The notes under the pieces were generated by a model, which saw only the letters and a list, made by a program, of their open reading frames with translations, was not told the origin of the DNA and ran no database searches. Position numbers and translations under genes: made by a program. From the NCBI GenBank assembly GCA_031308135.1, contig JAHLJT010009436.1:136096950-136160949 (forward strand): 64,000 bases of DNA, read 5' to 3'. Below are positions 49,006-60,930 of the stretch, piece by piece; the first letter of the stretch is position 1; every line of letters starts with the position of its first letter. This stretch comes from Acheta domesticus. Taxonomy: Eukaryota; Arthropoda; Insecta; Orthoptera; Gryllidae.

Positions 49006-49655
49006 GTAACCCCTCTTCGCCATGCCTCAGCCCATATTCAGTGCTTCCTCCGTAATTGTCTTTCGAACTATCTACCGCAGTGTACTCACCATTTCCCCAC
49101 TTAGATTCCAATTACCACTTCCATAACGTCTGCTCTCAACACCACCCCCAACACCCTGATCCTACCTTTCCCTGCTCCCTCATCCTCGTTGATCCATCAC
49201 TCCTCATCCACCGCTATCCCATTCTCATTACCCCATCACTCGAATGTCCCCCCCCCGTCTGTGTCAATTTCTGTCACCGCAAATCACGCTGCCAACGTTG
49301 GTACCTTCTATAAACAAGTTTATTAATTTCTGATACCCGTCCAAATGACTGTTGTTAGACACAGTTTAATAACGAATTTTTTATCATGCCCAACATCTCG
49401 GCTATTATTGCACCTTCATTACACCCTTTCCTCTCCGATTTTTCTATCCATCTCTCCACCGTGGCCCTCACCCCATTTCTTCGTCTTAGCCTCCACCACC
49501 GCCGACCTCGTAACCGCTCCCGCCGCTACTGCAGATCGTTAATCACGCGGGCTAAAGCAAGGCGCTGCAACTCCCGCTTGGGGCCACGCCAGGGCGGCGG
49601 CAACGGAAGAGGCTGCGCTGCAGGCGATGATGCTATTCGGCGTAGGGTTCGAAAT
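49006..49655. other. Pyrimidine-rich segment grading into small CpG island
   Basis: The plus strand is C/T-rich over about 500 bp, then CpG-rich at 49540-49640. The same AT to CT to CG gradient is seen at 3.5-4.2, 38.4-38.8 and 59.5-60.2 kb. No gene recognised. Confidence 0.5.
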
Positions 49656-49775
49656 TAGAATGATGGTTGTCGTAGGAATGAAATCAGATGAATGGGATTC
49701 CCCAAGTTAGAAGCAATCTTGGTTGAGATAGAAGTGGCAGAGAAGATATCGGTGGCAAAACTAAGATCCCAAAGC

Positions 49776-49990
49776 AATTTATTTTGTTATTTAAGGTTGC
49801 ATCAACATCTAGGTCATTAGCGACAACTATTGGGTTTAACGTTACGGTAACGTAAATATGACATGATATTGGGGCTGAAAGGACGAATACAAACACAACC
49901 ATGCCCGAGGCGGGACTCGAAACCGCAACCCGACGGTCGGAGATCGCTATGACACTACTGATATAGCGATCTCGGCCACCGAGGATCGGC
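49776..49990 (-). mobile_element. SINE-B, short tRNA-derived element with target-site duplication
   Basis: On the minus strand: an A-box-like tggccgagatcgc (49978-49966), a B-box ggtttcgagtccc (49924-49912), a short body with a gttaccgtaac palindrome, and a tail gctaatgacctagatgttg followed by an A/T-rich end. It is flanked by an exact 8-bp direct repeat cccaaagc (49768-49775 and 49991-49998), as left by target-primed insertion. The head also holds an 11-bp inverted repeat gagatcgctat/atagcgatctc (49940-49973, 12-nt loop), which departs from a normal tRNA fold. About 215 bp long. The tail motif is shared with SINE-A. Confidence 0.75.
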
Positions 49991-49998
49991 CCCAAAGC

Positions 49999-50525
49999 TG
50001 CGTTGCTGTAAATTTTGACCTATTCTACGTTTTGATGTATCAAGGCTAATTTTTTCAGAGACCGTGGATGTAAATTAACATAAACTATTCGAATTAGAGC
50101 GACTAAGCTGACGTGTACATTCGAAAATTAAGATAAATTGAGGACACTTAGTGATTGCCCTCAGGCATGGACGAAAGTTGTGTCGCAGAAGACATTGTTT
50201 CGCTGATCCCATCCAAGGAGATCGCATGCCTAGGGTATGGTTTGAAATAAAGCATACATGAGTGTCTAAAGTAATAGACTTTTCAACTTCAGCAGTAAAC
50301 AGCTCAAAGAAAAACTAGTGGTACTTCAACAGCCCATAATTTATCACACTGTTTATAACTTTTTCCATTTTAGAAAATTTGGAAAGTTCATTCAACCTTC
50401 GCTCTTTTTTAAGTGTTTTTTTGCTCTAATTGATCAAACAATTTAATAAAAAATATCCAGCAAGTTTTAAGAACATTTTTAATATGTTGAGGATTTATGT
50501 AAAGTAACCTTAAAAATCAAAATGT
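49999..50525. other. AT-rich non-genic DNA
   Basis: Nothing recognised. Confidence 0.55.
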
Positions 50526-50529
50526 ACGT

Positions 50530-50765
50530 TTCAAATTCGCAGGTCCTCGAATTCAACCAGGACAGTCGGGGAATGTCGGTTTCTGAGAAAATTGTCTGAA
50601 CGGTTTAGGCGCCAGCGTTGACGACAGGCAGGCAGAGAGACGAGCAGACAAAGGACGTTTTGGCGTGCACCAATTTGTCGATATCAAGAACCCATAAAAA
50701 CTTAGATTCTCACAACTCAACGCGTTAGAGAAAATAATTTACATGTAGGAAGAAGATTGAGCCAC
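50530..50765 (+). mobile_element. Possible dispersed-repeat fragment
   Basis: An isolated block of balanced composition with words such as tcgaattcaaccaggacag, gaacggtttaggcgcc and gaggcaggcagagaga-like runs, followed by ggcgtgcaccaatttgtcg. It looks like part of an interspersed repeat, but there is no second copy in the window, no open frame and no boundary, so this is a guess from style. Confidence 0.25.
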
Positions 50766-51160
50766 TTTCTCAATTTCAGAACCCCACAGTACGAGATTTT
50801 TGGTAAAAAAAAAACGTAATTTTTTGCACCAGCATTACAATTACACAAGAAAAATATGCGAGAAAGTGAAAGAAGAGCCTAGAAACAACCCTCTAACTCT
50901 AAATGAAATGTTTAAAACGATTAATAATCTAAACGATGCCAAACAATAAGTAGACATGCAAAAAACGTAGGTTCAAGGAACACTGCGTACCTGCTAAAGA
51001 AAGAGTAATGAAAACAAAACTTTTCATCATCTATACCGTTCTTGAAATATGGGAACTGCAATAACTGCGACATTTTCACGAGTTGCTGCGGGGCACTTGT
51101 CAAAACATTTTTTCCTGGTTATAAACGGCGCATTGCGTGAGGGCTCAAAGGAGAGGCAAA
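50766..51160. other. AT-rich non-genic DNA
   Basis: Nothing recognised. Confidence 0.6.
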
Positions 51161-51480
51161 GGAAGGTCGTTGAGGGTGGCACAGAACATGACAGTCGCGG
51201 TTAGGTAGAAAAGTCTCCTGGGCGGCCGCCGCACCGGGGGCGCACCAAAACAGAAAGGAAAGGAAGGAACGGAGGGGAAAAGGACGTCAAGGGAGATAAA
51301 AGCGTGCGTCTGAGCGTTCCAAGACACGCCGCCGTCAACCCTGCCGTCGTTACCTTTCTCCGCCTCCGCCTCTTCCATCTCTTTCACAGCCTCCGCCTCC
51401 TCCAGCTCCGCTGCCGCCGCCGTCACCGCTTCGTCGGTTCTCCACTTTTAGAACCGCCGCGCCGGTTCGTGTGTTCCGTT
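51161..51480. other. GC-rich island
   Basis: Purine-leaning first part (ggaaaggaaggaacgg around 51258) and a pyrimidine triplet part (cgcctccgcctcttcc type, 51358-51430). Glu/Ala-rich or Arg/Gly-rich frames reflect the triplets. Confidence 0.5.
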
Positions 51481-52690
51481 TAAAGAACAGCCTCCGTGCT
51501 GATGTTGCCGCTATGTTGTTTATGATTTCACAGCTTCTACAGAAGGCTTCTTTCAAGGTTTTTGACGAATTGAGGCCTCGTTTCTTTTCAATGGTAACAA
51601 CTGATGTATTTTAAACCCGAAAACAACTGATTTCAACATTTCCATTGTTATTTTTATTTCAGGTTTGTTTATGTGTTGCATCATTAAATAAGTATTCATT
51701 CTTTATTGTTTTCTGAAAACCAATGTTGAAATATATGGACGTTTTGAACAACTGTGACAATAATTTCTTTCGCCTGAACGAAATTTGATTCGTATTAGTA
51801 AGTCAGACACGACTAATGAATACATTCAACAGTTGAAGATGAGTAATTTTGTAAAAATATTTCAAATCAAGTGTGTAGTATTTTTTTCACGTGCTCTTCA
51901 TTTTTATTGCTGGAACGACATAGTTTTTTCCTGTTACACATATGCAAATACGTAAATTTACATAACATCTGTGTTCTGATGCCAAAGCGAAAGAACAGGT
52001 TGATGAACAGTATACCGGAATTAATAGATTAAATCAATTTTGCTCAGTGATAATGTTTTTAAATATTTTCAGAAGAGTGAAAGTGAGAAGGAAGGCACCT
52101 TGTCATGCATCTTCGTGATAAGCAAATGACAGCTACTACTGGTTTCTCAACAACGTTCGTCAAAGTACCGTAGAACCAACAGAGGATTGATAAATTTTTG
52201 TCCGTACCAAGAATATTTTTATCTCCCGGGTCCTTAAATATGATATTAATTTTCTATATCCCTTCGTAATCGTTATTAAGTTGATTGTTTGGTGAATCAA
52301 AGCCCTCGAATTCAAGGACCTTCAATCGTTTCAGTGGCAACAATTGATGCACTGACCTAACCCTGCCGATAGCATTCTGGTTTTTGTCTGTGTAAAATAA
52401 CCGGACGTTTCCGGTGTCTGACACATGCTTGGCTTATCATAACACAATGTATCTCATATGAACATCATTTTATTATTCACCCCTAATTATCACTCCTCGT
52501 AATCCCATTCTTCAAACAAAGAACGTCCACAATGCAAATCACCCCTGTGATAATCTGCCCAAGAAAGTGATGGACATAAACGCGAGAACCTCTTCCCTTA
52601 CCTACATTCAAAATAGAGTTCTACAATTCACCATCATTTTGTGTCTTTCCTATTCGTCTTCTATCTTATTTTTACTCTATTCACCCTTTA
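51481..52690. other. AT-rich non-genic DNA
   Basis: Nothing recognised. Confidence 0.6.
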
Positions 52691-52980
52691 GTGCATTTGG
52701 GCCGGTGTGTGCACGGAGGCCGGTGACCGGAGGGTGGGGCACAGTGGGGCCGGGGGCGGGGGAGGAACACGCGCGCCGGCGCGTGCCTTCCGGCGCGTGA
52801 CGCTTCCTAATTGGCCGCTGGCGGCGCCACGTTCGACAGCCGTCCCGCCCCGCCCCCCCCTGGCACACCACGCCACGCTACGCCGAGCCACGCCGCTCAC
52901 ATCCTGCAGCGGTCATCGTCTGGCCAGGTGCGCTACCTGCCAACAACGGCAGTGCCACAGGGCCGAATACCGGGCCGAAT
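52691..52980. other. CpG-rich island with G-quadruplex motif
   Basis: At 52732-52762 there are five G runs of 3-5 with loops of 1, 6, 2 and 1 nt, satisfying the standard quadruplex pattern on the plus strand. It is followed by cctaattggccgc (about 52805) and a poly-C run. Chance frames only. Confidence 0.55.
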
Positions 52981-54220
52981 ACGATTTTTTTTAAATATAA
53001 AGAATATGATTTAACATTTAGATTGGTCATTATATCTGAAATTAATGTATAATTATACGTAAATGCAAAAATATACAGAATGACACCACAACAAGTAGTT
53101 GGTAGAATAATTTATTCTGAAATCACCACATAACCAATAATAAGTCCTTAATCTTTGACAATGATCAAAATAGTCCCTAAATAAAAGCCCCCTCTCCCGG
53201 CTACAATGCCGTTCTGAAATAGGACGTTTCTGCACTAGACTTGTGAAATATATATCTGAGAAGTTAAAGTTATCTTGTACAACAAAGATATTCTATAATT
53301 ATGATTTCAAATTATTTTAGTAGTGTTATTGCCTTTTTACACATTAACCAAAATTCACCATTTGAAATATTCATGGAGGTGAAACTGAGCAAACATTGCA
53401 GGAGAAAATAACTTGATCTAAATGTGTGATTTATCACACAGATATAGTTAGCATGTAAGCATTTTCTCACCATAGTTTCGACATTTCATTAAGATATACT
53501 CCCTTCAGAAATACTCTCAAGGATTCATATATTGGAATTCTTATCATAGAAGCTGAAGTCCACTGGTTTGTATGATCTGATAGACGAACCCTCGCAATCA
53601 GTATTACATGAAGCAGTGATTCGTTATCAGTTTGCTAGGCTCCATATGTTGGCTTGACCGTCATGGAGAATGCCCACCGATAACAGTATTCATATTGAGT
53701 GAATCGATCTTTGTTCATCGACCGCCTGTTGCTTTTCTTCGTGCATTTTCACACAATATCAGTGCCACATGATATTCTATATATCCACATATGGATTTGC
53801 AGTATAGGAAAGATAATCTAAACTAATGAATGACTTAATATGCTTCTCGCATTCAATATATTTATTGAGAACCTTTCACAGTAAAACGGTTAAAAATGTA
53901 TCGAATTTTCTTTAAAATTTTCACAAGATATCTTAAAATCAAGAAAATTTAGTTCAAAATTCATACGTTTTTTGAGCATATACTTGTTTCCTTTAAAACA
54001 TTCTCTTTAATATCACACAGTAACCTCTTTAACCTTTTTCTCTGGGTCAATACATTTAATTTTTGTAAAATATCTACAACAAATTCCCAGCATCCTCATA
54101 GATTTTGCACAATAAACATTCACCATAACACAAATTCAAATTTTATTTAGTTTTGTAGAAACTCCCTTGGCTTTCCTAATAAATCTTCACGAATCGTTCG
54201 TAACTAACAACAAAATGTGC
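52981..54220. other. AT-rich non-genic DNA
   Basis: Nothing recognised. Confidence 0.6.
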
Positions 54221-54545
54221 TTTCGAGCCACGTTACGGCACCGTTACATGCATCGAATGCCGCGTCCACGGCACGGAAACGAAGGCCGTTTGAGAAGTAA
54301 TGAGATAACCGTAGGTGCTCCGGCAAAGAGCACGCGCGGCGCTCGTTGGCGGTTGCGGGCGAATGCCCCTCATTTGTCACGCTATGACGTCGCTGCGCCG
54401 CGTAATGACCATTAGCGCTAACGCCCGCCAAACACCGCACCGGCGCGCGGCGCGGCGCCACCACCGGAACGCCAACGGCACGTCCCGCGTGCAATTATTT
54501 TTCAGGTGCTTTGCGGAAGGTCAGGTAGCTCAATACGTGTCACAG
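54221..54545. promoter_or_regulatory. CpG-rich unique island, candidate regulatory
   Basis: Non-repetitive CpG-rich sequence with CRE-like tatgacgtcgc (about 54382) and overlapping homeodomain/palindromic words taatgaccattagcgctaac (about 54402-54421). The motif density is suggestive, but there is no direct evidence. Confidence 0.3.
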
Positions 54546-55490
54546 GGAAATGTGTCCTCCTAGTCAGGCTATTTTTATCTTCCTGTCATTTTATCTCTCG
54601 TGCAGCTTGTCGCCTAGAGCACCCTTTTCGAAATAAAAAAAAGTGTGTTTGAAATCAATATTTATAAAGAAGGAGATGAATATTACGGTGAGTTGCGACT
54701 AAAGTAGAAAGCTGCATCAAATGCAATCTATTACACATTACACATTACAAATTACACATTACATATCAATTATTACACATTTAACACTTGGATGGACTCC
54801 CAAAATTGAAATCTTACTTATTACAAAACTGAATAGGATATCGCTATTACGTTGGGTTGTGTAATTTCATGCTGTGGTGTTTCGATAGTTATTTGGTTTA
54901 CTTGATGCGTTTTCGTGTAATGTGACATTATCTGATTATAAGTAAACATATCTGCATGTAAATGGCAATTAAAATAAGTTAAGCAACTAGAGAACGTAGA
55001 TAGTATTTCATAAGCGAAAGAGTCAAGATTATATGTAAAATAAAGAAATTGTGAAAAAATTATGGTTACCAATTTTTTAATAAATTTAAATGTTTTAAGA
55101 CGCAATTACGAAACATGAAGAAAATTGTTACATGTTTCTACGCAAATTGCAAAAGGAATGTGCAAATCTGATGGCTGAAAATTCTGGTGTCTGAGATCTT
55201 CTACTGATAGGTTTAAAATGTGTTCTTTTTACTTTCTTCAATTAGTGGATATTATTGAAAATGTCTTTTATAGTAATAAAAAGCTGTAAAGATTCCACTA
55301 CATACCCACAGTTTTCCTCATTTTTAATTTGTTTTAACACAATGGCAGTTAAAATCCATTAGTATCACAAAACAGAATTCCCTACTTCAACATTTCCCTT
55401 GGGTAACCTTATATCCGTGGTACACATTTTCTGTAGATCAATCTCAACCGATTTTATATCTATTTTGACTTGAAGAAACAAAGACTACAA
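54546..55490. other. AT-rich non-genic DNA with short tandem repeat
   Basis: A 7-bp repeat of type acattac occurs about six times with interruptions at 54730-54780. No gene recognised. Confidence 0.6.
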
Positions 55491-55494
55491 ACCA

Positions 55495-55584
55495 TTATTC
55501 ATACGGGGTTCTCGTGACACAAGAGGCCGTTGGAATGGAGTTGTGTGACCGCAGCGGAGTGGGGCAGGCGAGCGGGCCTCGGAG

Positions 55585-55617
<33 letters not shown>

Positions 55618-55745
55618 AGCGAAATCTGCGGTCGCGAGGACACTCATGCAGTCTGCGGCCGGCAGGCGAAGAGGCACCGCCCCTGAGCCTCCGCGCGGGG
55701 CCCACGCGCGCCCCTCTGCTAAATGGATTTGCTCCTGCCGTTAAT
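55495..55745. other. GC-rich island with GGC microsatellite
   Basis: Eleven ggc units at 55585-55617 inside a CpG-rich block. The same repeat type appears on the opposite strand at 2.4 kb. Poly-Ala/Arg frames are artefacts. Confidence 0.75.
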
Positions 55746-57140
55746 TAACGAAAAAATAATCTGTCCATCTAACTTAGAAGTATTTATATGTTCCATCTGT
55801 CCTCCTTCGTCGACATGCAACTAGCAGCTGAGAGGTTCGTTACTCTGTTACAGTAGCTGAATTTGCATTTCGCCCTCTCACGAGATATCTGATGCGAATC
55901 TCCCTGTAAGTGGTCTTGGTACTGGTTTCTTAAAGGAGATTTCAAGTTGGCAATCTATACCATCTGCTTATATAACTCTTCCTGATGTATCTACTTGCCG
56001 GAAACACCATAAGAAGTTCTTGTTGGGCACAGCAAACACAGACATAGACAGAGAAAACTTGTTTTACTTCGTGTTTTGTGTTTTGAGTGACTTTGTAACT
56101 CAATGTTTTGTGAGACTCGCATATTGACAATTTGCCACGAAACAATGCCAAAGCATTATAGAGTTCTTTAACCCCATCAAAAGAATAGGCTACAGGGGCA
56201 AAACTTAACACTCACAAGTAGTAAGTAAATAAGGAATGACAACCTATGAAATGAAGTAGGATGTGAGGTTAAAAGTAAAAACTTGTAAGGCAGTTTCATC
56301 TAATTTTGTGTTAGTGATTACTTTTTGTATCACATGTAGGGATAAGTAAAAAGATTTTAAGAAATCCAGAAAATTTTTTAATGAACATGAATGAACGTAA
56401 CAGCAGAGACTATTCCAAGTATTATAAGCTGCGCATGGAGTCCAAAATAACATTTTATATCCCGTAAATGCGATTGACATATTCTAGGCATATAATATAG
56501 AAAGGCATATTATATTATATATGCCTTTTTATAAGCATAAATCCGCTCTATTCCAACTTAGTTACACATATTCTCATTCTCAATTTTTTTTTACAATTTC
56601 CATAATTTGGTTCGCATAAGGAATGTGCTCCAGACACATCCTATCAACAGTTATCGACCTCGTAATTTTCGTTTATCCCGTATATCTTTTACATCGTTGT
56701 CTAAACTTTTGTCAGAAAAATAAATCTTCAGCTAATTCCAAAATTTGATTTGCTGAGTTTCACTTCATAAGAAAATTAGTGGCAGTGTCCAGAAATCCGT
56801 TTCCAATTATTTTTTGTTTGAATATCATGAATTACAGCAATCTATTGAAGAGTCGCATCATAAATATTTTATTTATTCTTAAATCTTTTTAGAAACAATG
56901 CAATGAATGTTTTTTTGTTTTGTAACTTTTATATTGAATTGTAGAACATTTGCATGACGTAGGCAGACAAAACCACGAAAAGAAAGAATTGTTGCCTCAC
57001 ATAATCTTATAGCATACATCGTTCCATTCCCGTTTCGTATATCTGCGTTACAATTAACACCCACCAACGTTAGGTGTCTTCACAGTTTTGAATTCTTTGT
57101 AACTTGTCATGGACGACATTATTCTAATCGAGCATATTTA
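55746..57140. other. AT-rich non-genic DNA with hairpin
   Basis: A 10-bp stem aaaggcatat/atatgccttt at 56501-56528, with another ggcatata word just upstream. No gene recognised. Confidence 0.55.
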
Positions 57141-57545
57141 GGTCACTTCACTGTTCACGAAAACACGAAGTCCGAGTCGCGACGAAGCGACAGAAGAGCT
57201 AAGCGCAATGCGGCGAGCCCCGGCGTCGCTAAGCCGCGAAGAGATCGGCTCCAGGCGCAGTTCCCGAAGCGCTTATCTCGCTCAATTTGAGCAACAGCCG
57301 TCGTGTCGCTTCCACTGCTCGGCGATCGTCGCCTGTTTACCTGGCGAGAGACCGCGGCTCTCAGAGGGCCCTGGGAAGTCGCTCACGTGACGCCGACAAC
57401 AGCAGCGGTCTCTGGCGGCGACAGCAGCCCTCCCGCTGCCGCCCCCACCCCCTCTCCGGTCGATCGTGTTTGCCTTAGAAATCGCAGGTTTCCGTCGCTG
57501 CCTTCGGCACGCTCATCCTCCATTTGGCTCGCGTGTCCGTTTATG
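57141..57545. other. CpG-rich island
   Basis: Unique CpG-rich sequence with one CACGTG E-box (about 57384), a forkhead-like tgtttac (about 57334) and no repeat unit. Three overlapping frames are Ser/Arg-rich and unrecognised. Confidence 0.5.
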
Positions 57546-58210
57546 GGGGCATTCGATGGACATCGTTTTACATTAATGCCGTTTGAAGTTGTTATAGCCA
57601 TGATGTTTGTTATTTTGATAGATTTTAGTGCATTTGAATGATTATTCGAACGATTTTCTTTTCATCGGATTTGTATTTAGAGGATTTGAATAAACTTTTT
57701 AGCCAAAAGAAACTACCATGCACTTTTAAATAGCTGTTGCTTATCTCACTGATCTAAACAACACTATTTTAAAAGCTAGGGAATTTATGTTACAAACAAG
57801 AAAATAATAATCTCTTTTCGAGAAAAAAACTAACAATCACACAAGCACAGAATTACAAAGTCTTGATTTGTTTTTTGCAAGCAATGATACTACGAATTAT
57901 TCGGAATTGTTCATCTTTTACGACAACAGAAGCTACTTCAAATACATTGCTTTTAACTTTTTCGGTAATTATTCGAGTAATCTTGAGTAATCAAGAACAA
58001 TCGTGTTTGGATATATGTTATTTGTATTGATAAACTAACCAAATCAAAATCTTACGTCAACTTCTTAAAATGCCTTATTTCAAAAGTATTTACACGTATA
58101 ATCATTGCCTTTTCCTATCCAGAAAAAATGCTGAAGACATCAATCCTCTAATAACGACCAGCATAAATGTGATGACCTTGATAGTCGTGCTGGAACTTTT
58201 CTCTGCTCAT
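57546..58210. other. AT-rich non-genic DNA
   Basis: Nothing recognised. Confidence 0.6.
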
Positions 58211-58925
58211 AAATCCTCCGCTTGAGGAATAAACGCGTTGCGCTCTGCAAGCAACGCAGGCGGCACGCGCGTGCCAAATGCAGCGCGAGGCGCGTGTGCA
58301 CAACGCCCCCGCGCCGCCGCCGGCGCGCCCTGCGATGGACTCGACCCAGCCGGAGGCGCCGGGGCGTGGCGGCCGCGTCGCTCGCCCGCCCCGCAGCGCG
58401 TGTCCCACTCGACCGCAGAGCGGCGGCGGGGCGGCGGCCGCGAGGCGACAGTGCGTTGACGCATTCCGCTCCGCAGCGCCCCGGGCCGCACTGCGCCTGC
58501 CCCCGCGCGAACCAGCTTCGCCGCTCCCACAGCGCCCCATGCCTCCCTCCGTCAATACCACCCCGTCTCGCCCCACCCGCTTAGATTTGGCCCCGGCCCG
58601 ATCTTGCCTTGCCACGCCCCGCCCCGATCCTGCCCGCTTAGACTTAGCCTCGGCCCTATCTTGTCTTGCCTTGCCTTGCCTTGCCATTCCCGGCCCGGCC
58701 CGCCCTGAGCCCTGCCTCGTTCTCGCCTGACCTTGATCTTGTGCCTGAATCTTGTACCGCCCCGTCCCTGCCCCACTTTGATCGTGCCACGCCCTTGCAA
58801 TGTGCCTCTCCCACCCCGATCTTATACCGCTTCGATCCTGCCTCTCCTCGATCCTGCCTTGTCTCGATCGTGATCCTCCTCAATCCTGTCCCGTCTCGAT
58901 CCTGTGTCGACTGCCCACGTCCTTT
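58211..58925. other. Large C-rich/CpG island
   Basis: A CpG-dense first half (58240-58550) and a second half made of a degenerate minisatellite. Frames of up to 179 codons on both strands are Arg/Ala/Pro or Gly/Arg/Gln/Lys repeats, not genes. Confidence 0.55.
58560..58920 (+). repeat. Degenerate minisatellite of about 14-17 bp
   Basis: Repeated core ctcgatcctgcc or ccccgatcttgcc at variable spacing, clearest at 58825-58910, with an embedded ccttg pentamer run (about 58664-58685). Unit length varies, so the array is old or assembled by irregular slippage. Confidence 0.65.
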
Positions 58926-59520
58926 GCAGAAAGATCTGTGTAGAGATCATGTCCGAGCTAGTGTTAATGTGCGCTTTCGAAACGACTTGGCTTGGGTGAG
59001 ATGGTATAGACTTAAGAAGTGAGGGAATGATCAGAGCAGCTGCGGCTCTCTGGTTTTTACCTTTAGATCTTCTCTGAAATGCAACGAGTACATATGTTGT
59101 ACAAGGAGTACATACTTCTGTACTCTCAAGACATTTGCCATACATTATATTTTATTTACTCTTTGGTGTTGATTGTGTATGTCAATACTGTAGAGTACGT
59201 AAGTCCTCAAAGTATGAGTTCACCTCGTTGAAAGAAAGAATATTCCTTTATCTAAAAAAATAATGTATTCAACTTAGTATTTAATGGAAATTTTCATAAA
59301 AGCTTTTTTGATAATTTCTACTTATTTAATAGTTGAGGTATTTTTTAGACAATCAAGTTAAATGAAAGGACACCTTAACAATTGAATTGTGTAACAAGGA
59401 CAATCATGTAAGAGAACAATTCTAGTTAGGTTCTATATTTCTGTCGTACTATACTATCTACAGTTTTTGTAGTGCTCTAAAACATAAATTTTCTCATTTT
59501 TCCTCTGACTTACTTGGTAG
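58926..59520. other. AT-rich non-genic DNA
   Basis: Nothing recognised. Confidence 0.6.
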
Positions 59521-60110
59521 ACACATCCACAGGATGACTGCTTACTCCCATCTCAGTATACGCCTTTTCTGTTCCAGTTTTTTCTTCAGACATTCACCAT
59601 TCGATTCAGTTACTCCAAATCCCATTGTCTTTTCTCAACTATTACATATTATTTTTTATAGTGCTCGTTACGTATCAATCAATTTTGCATTATCGAATCC
59701 TGATTTCTTTACAGTTTCATTCTTTTTACTCATCAGTAACACTGTGCATCTTCCACTCTTTTCTTTCTATTTTAAGTTTTTATGATGTTCCATTTTGTCT
59801 TATTAAATTTGTTTTTTCCCTTTTTATCCTTTGTTGCGATTTTTATATTTTCATCTTTTTATCTTATTTTGCTCATTGCAATTGTGCGAAAAATAATAGA
59901 ATTCACGAATATCATTTAATTTTCTTTTTCCATTACCGAGTCTTTCTCTGTATCGTCTGTTCTCGAGTATTTATTCTTCTTTCCCATTTCCCCTCCTTTG
60001 TCCGCCCATCTAGGTCTCTTGTATGTTGCGCCGTCGCTTCCCATTGCCATCAGGCGTGTAACTTGAACCCTAGTCGCTCTCCTGAGACTGTGTCTCCAGC
60101 CACCCCTCAC
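59521..60110. other. Pyrimidine-rich (T>C) non-genic DNA
   Basis: Strong plus-strand T/C bias gives a 168-codon Phe/Ser/Leu/Cys-rich frame that resembles membrane protein composition but has no organised segments or family match. Confidence 0.5.
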
Positions 60111-60260
60111 CGTGCCCTCGCTGCGGTGTAATTACCGTGCGCTGCAGAGCAAACAGCGATGACCCCGCGACCGATGCGCGCTCTCAGGGCGGGCAAGTTC
60201 GTCATCACGGCGCTAGGAGCGCGCCGATGGGTAGACACGCCCTGAGTAAACATTGCCCAG
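60111..60260. other. Small CpG island
   Basis: Short CpG-rich block at the end of the pyrimidine-rich run. No coding assignment. Confidence 0.4.
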
Positions 60261-60930
60261 GGCGAGAGTTGACGTAGTGTGAGTCGTGTGAATGCGATTC
60301 CAAGTCCGAGCCAAATGGAGAGAGGGCTTTCGAACACCTCCGCACAACACTTCATCACAATTTTGAAAAATGAATTGACTAGAGGGAGATACATTTTTGA
60401 ATTTCACCTTCCTTGAATTTGCAGACAATCGAAGCTTTCTTAAACAATTTCCACATATCACTAAGGGTGAGAAAAATGTAATGAATTTAATTTAATAAAT
60501 TCAGAACAAGAGTGAGTGTTTTTTGCATGATTCTCCCAGAACATTCAGTAGTTTGAGTCGTTGCACCTATACATTTTGACAGTAAATACCAATGAATGAT
60601 TGAATTCGTTGTAATATGATATTCAATGTATTTTTAATATCTTGAAGAAAAGTACGGTGCAATATTTTAATTAATAGTCAAATAAAACATTGAACTTGTC
60701 CGAAACATAGCCTTTTCTTGTGGAAATTTAAAACTCCCAGAAGTTAAAGTGAATTAAACTAGTTCCTAAATTCAGAACATTATGTTGCACGTAATGATGT
60801 GCTTCTCACATAAAGCGCGCGGACAGGGATCCGATCACAGTATTTGTTTCTGTCCACGTGTGCATTTGTATTACGAACAAAGGACATTTATCCAACCATG
60901 ACACATGTCCACAAAATCCCCGTAATATCG
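60261..60930. other. AT-rich non-genic DNA
   Basis: Nothing recognised. Confidence 0.6.

Noticed and set aside
60040..60100. Possible minus-strand tRNA-like B-box
   Set aside because: Weak match, no A-box, no element boundaries.
59625..60131. 168-codon hydrophobic frame resembling a membrane protein
   Set aside because: Phe/Ser/Leu/Cys content follows from the T/C-rich strand, with no regular membrane-segment spacing.
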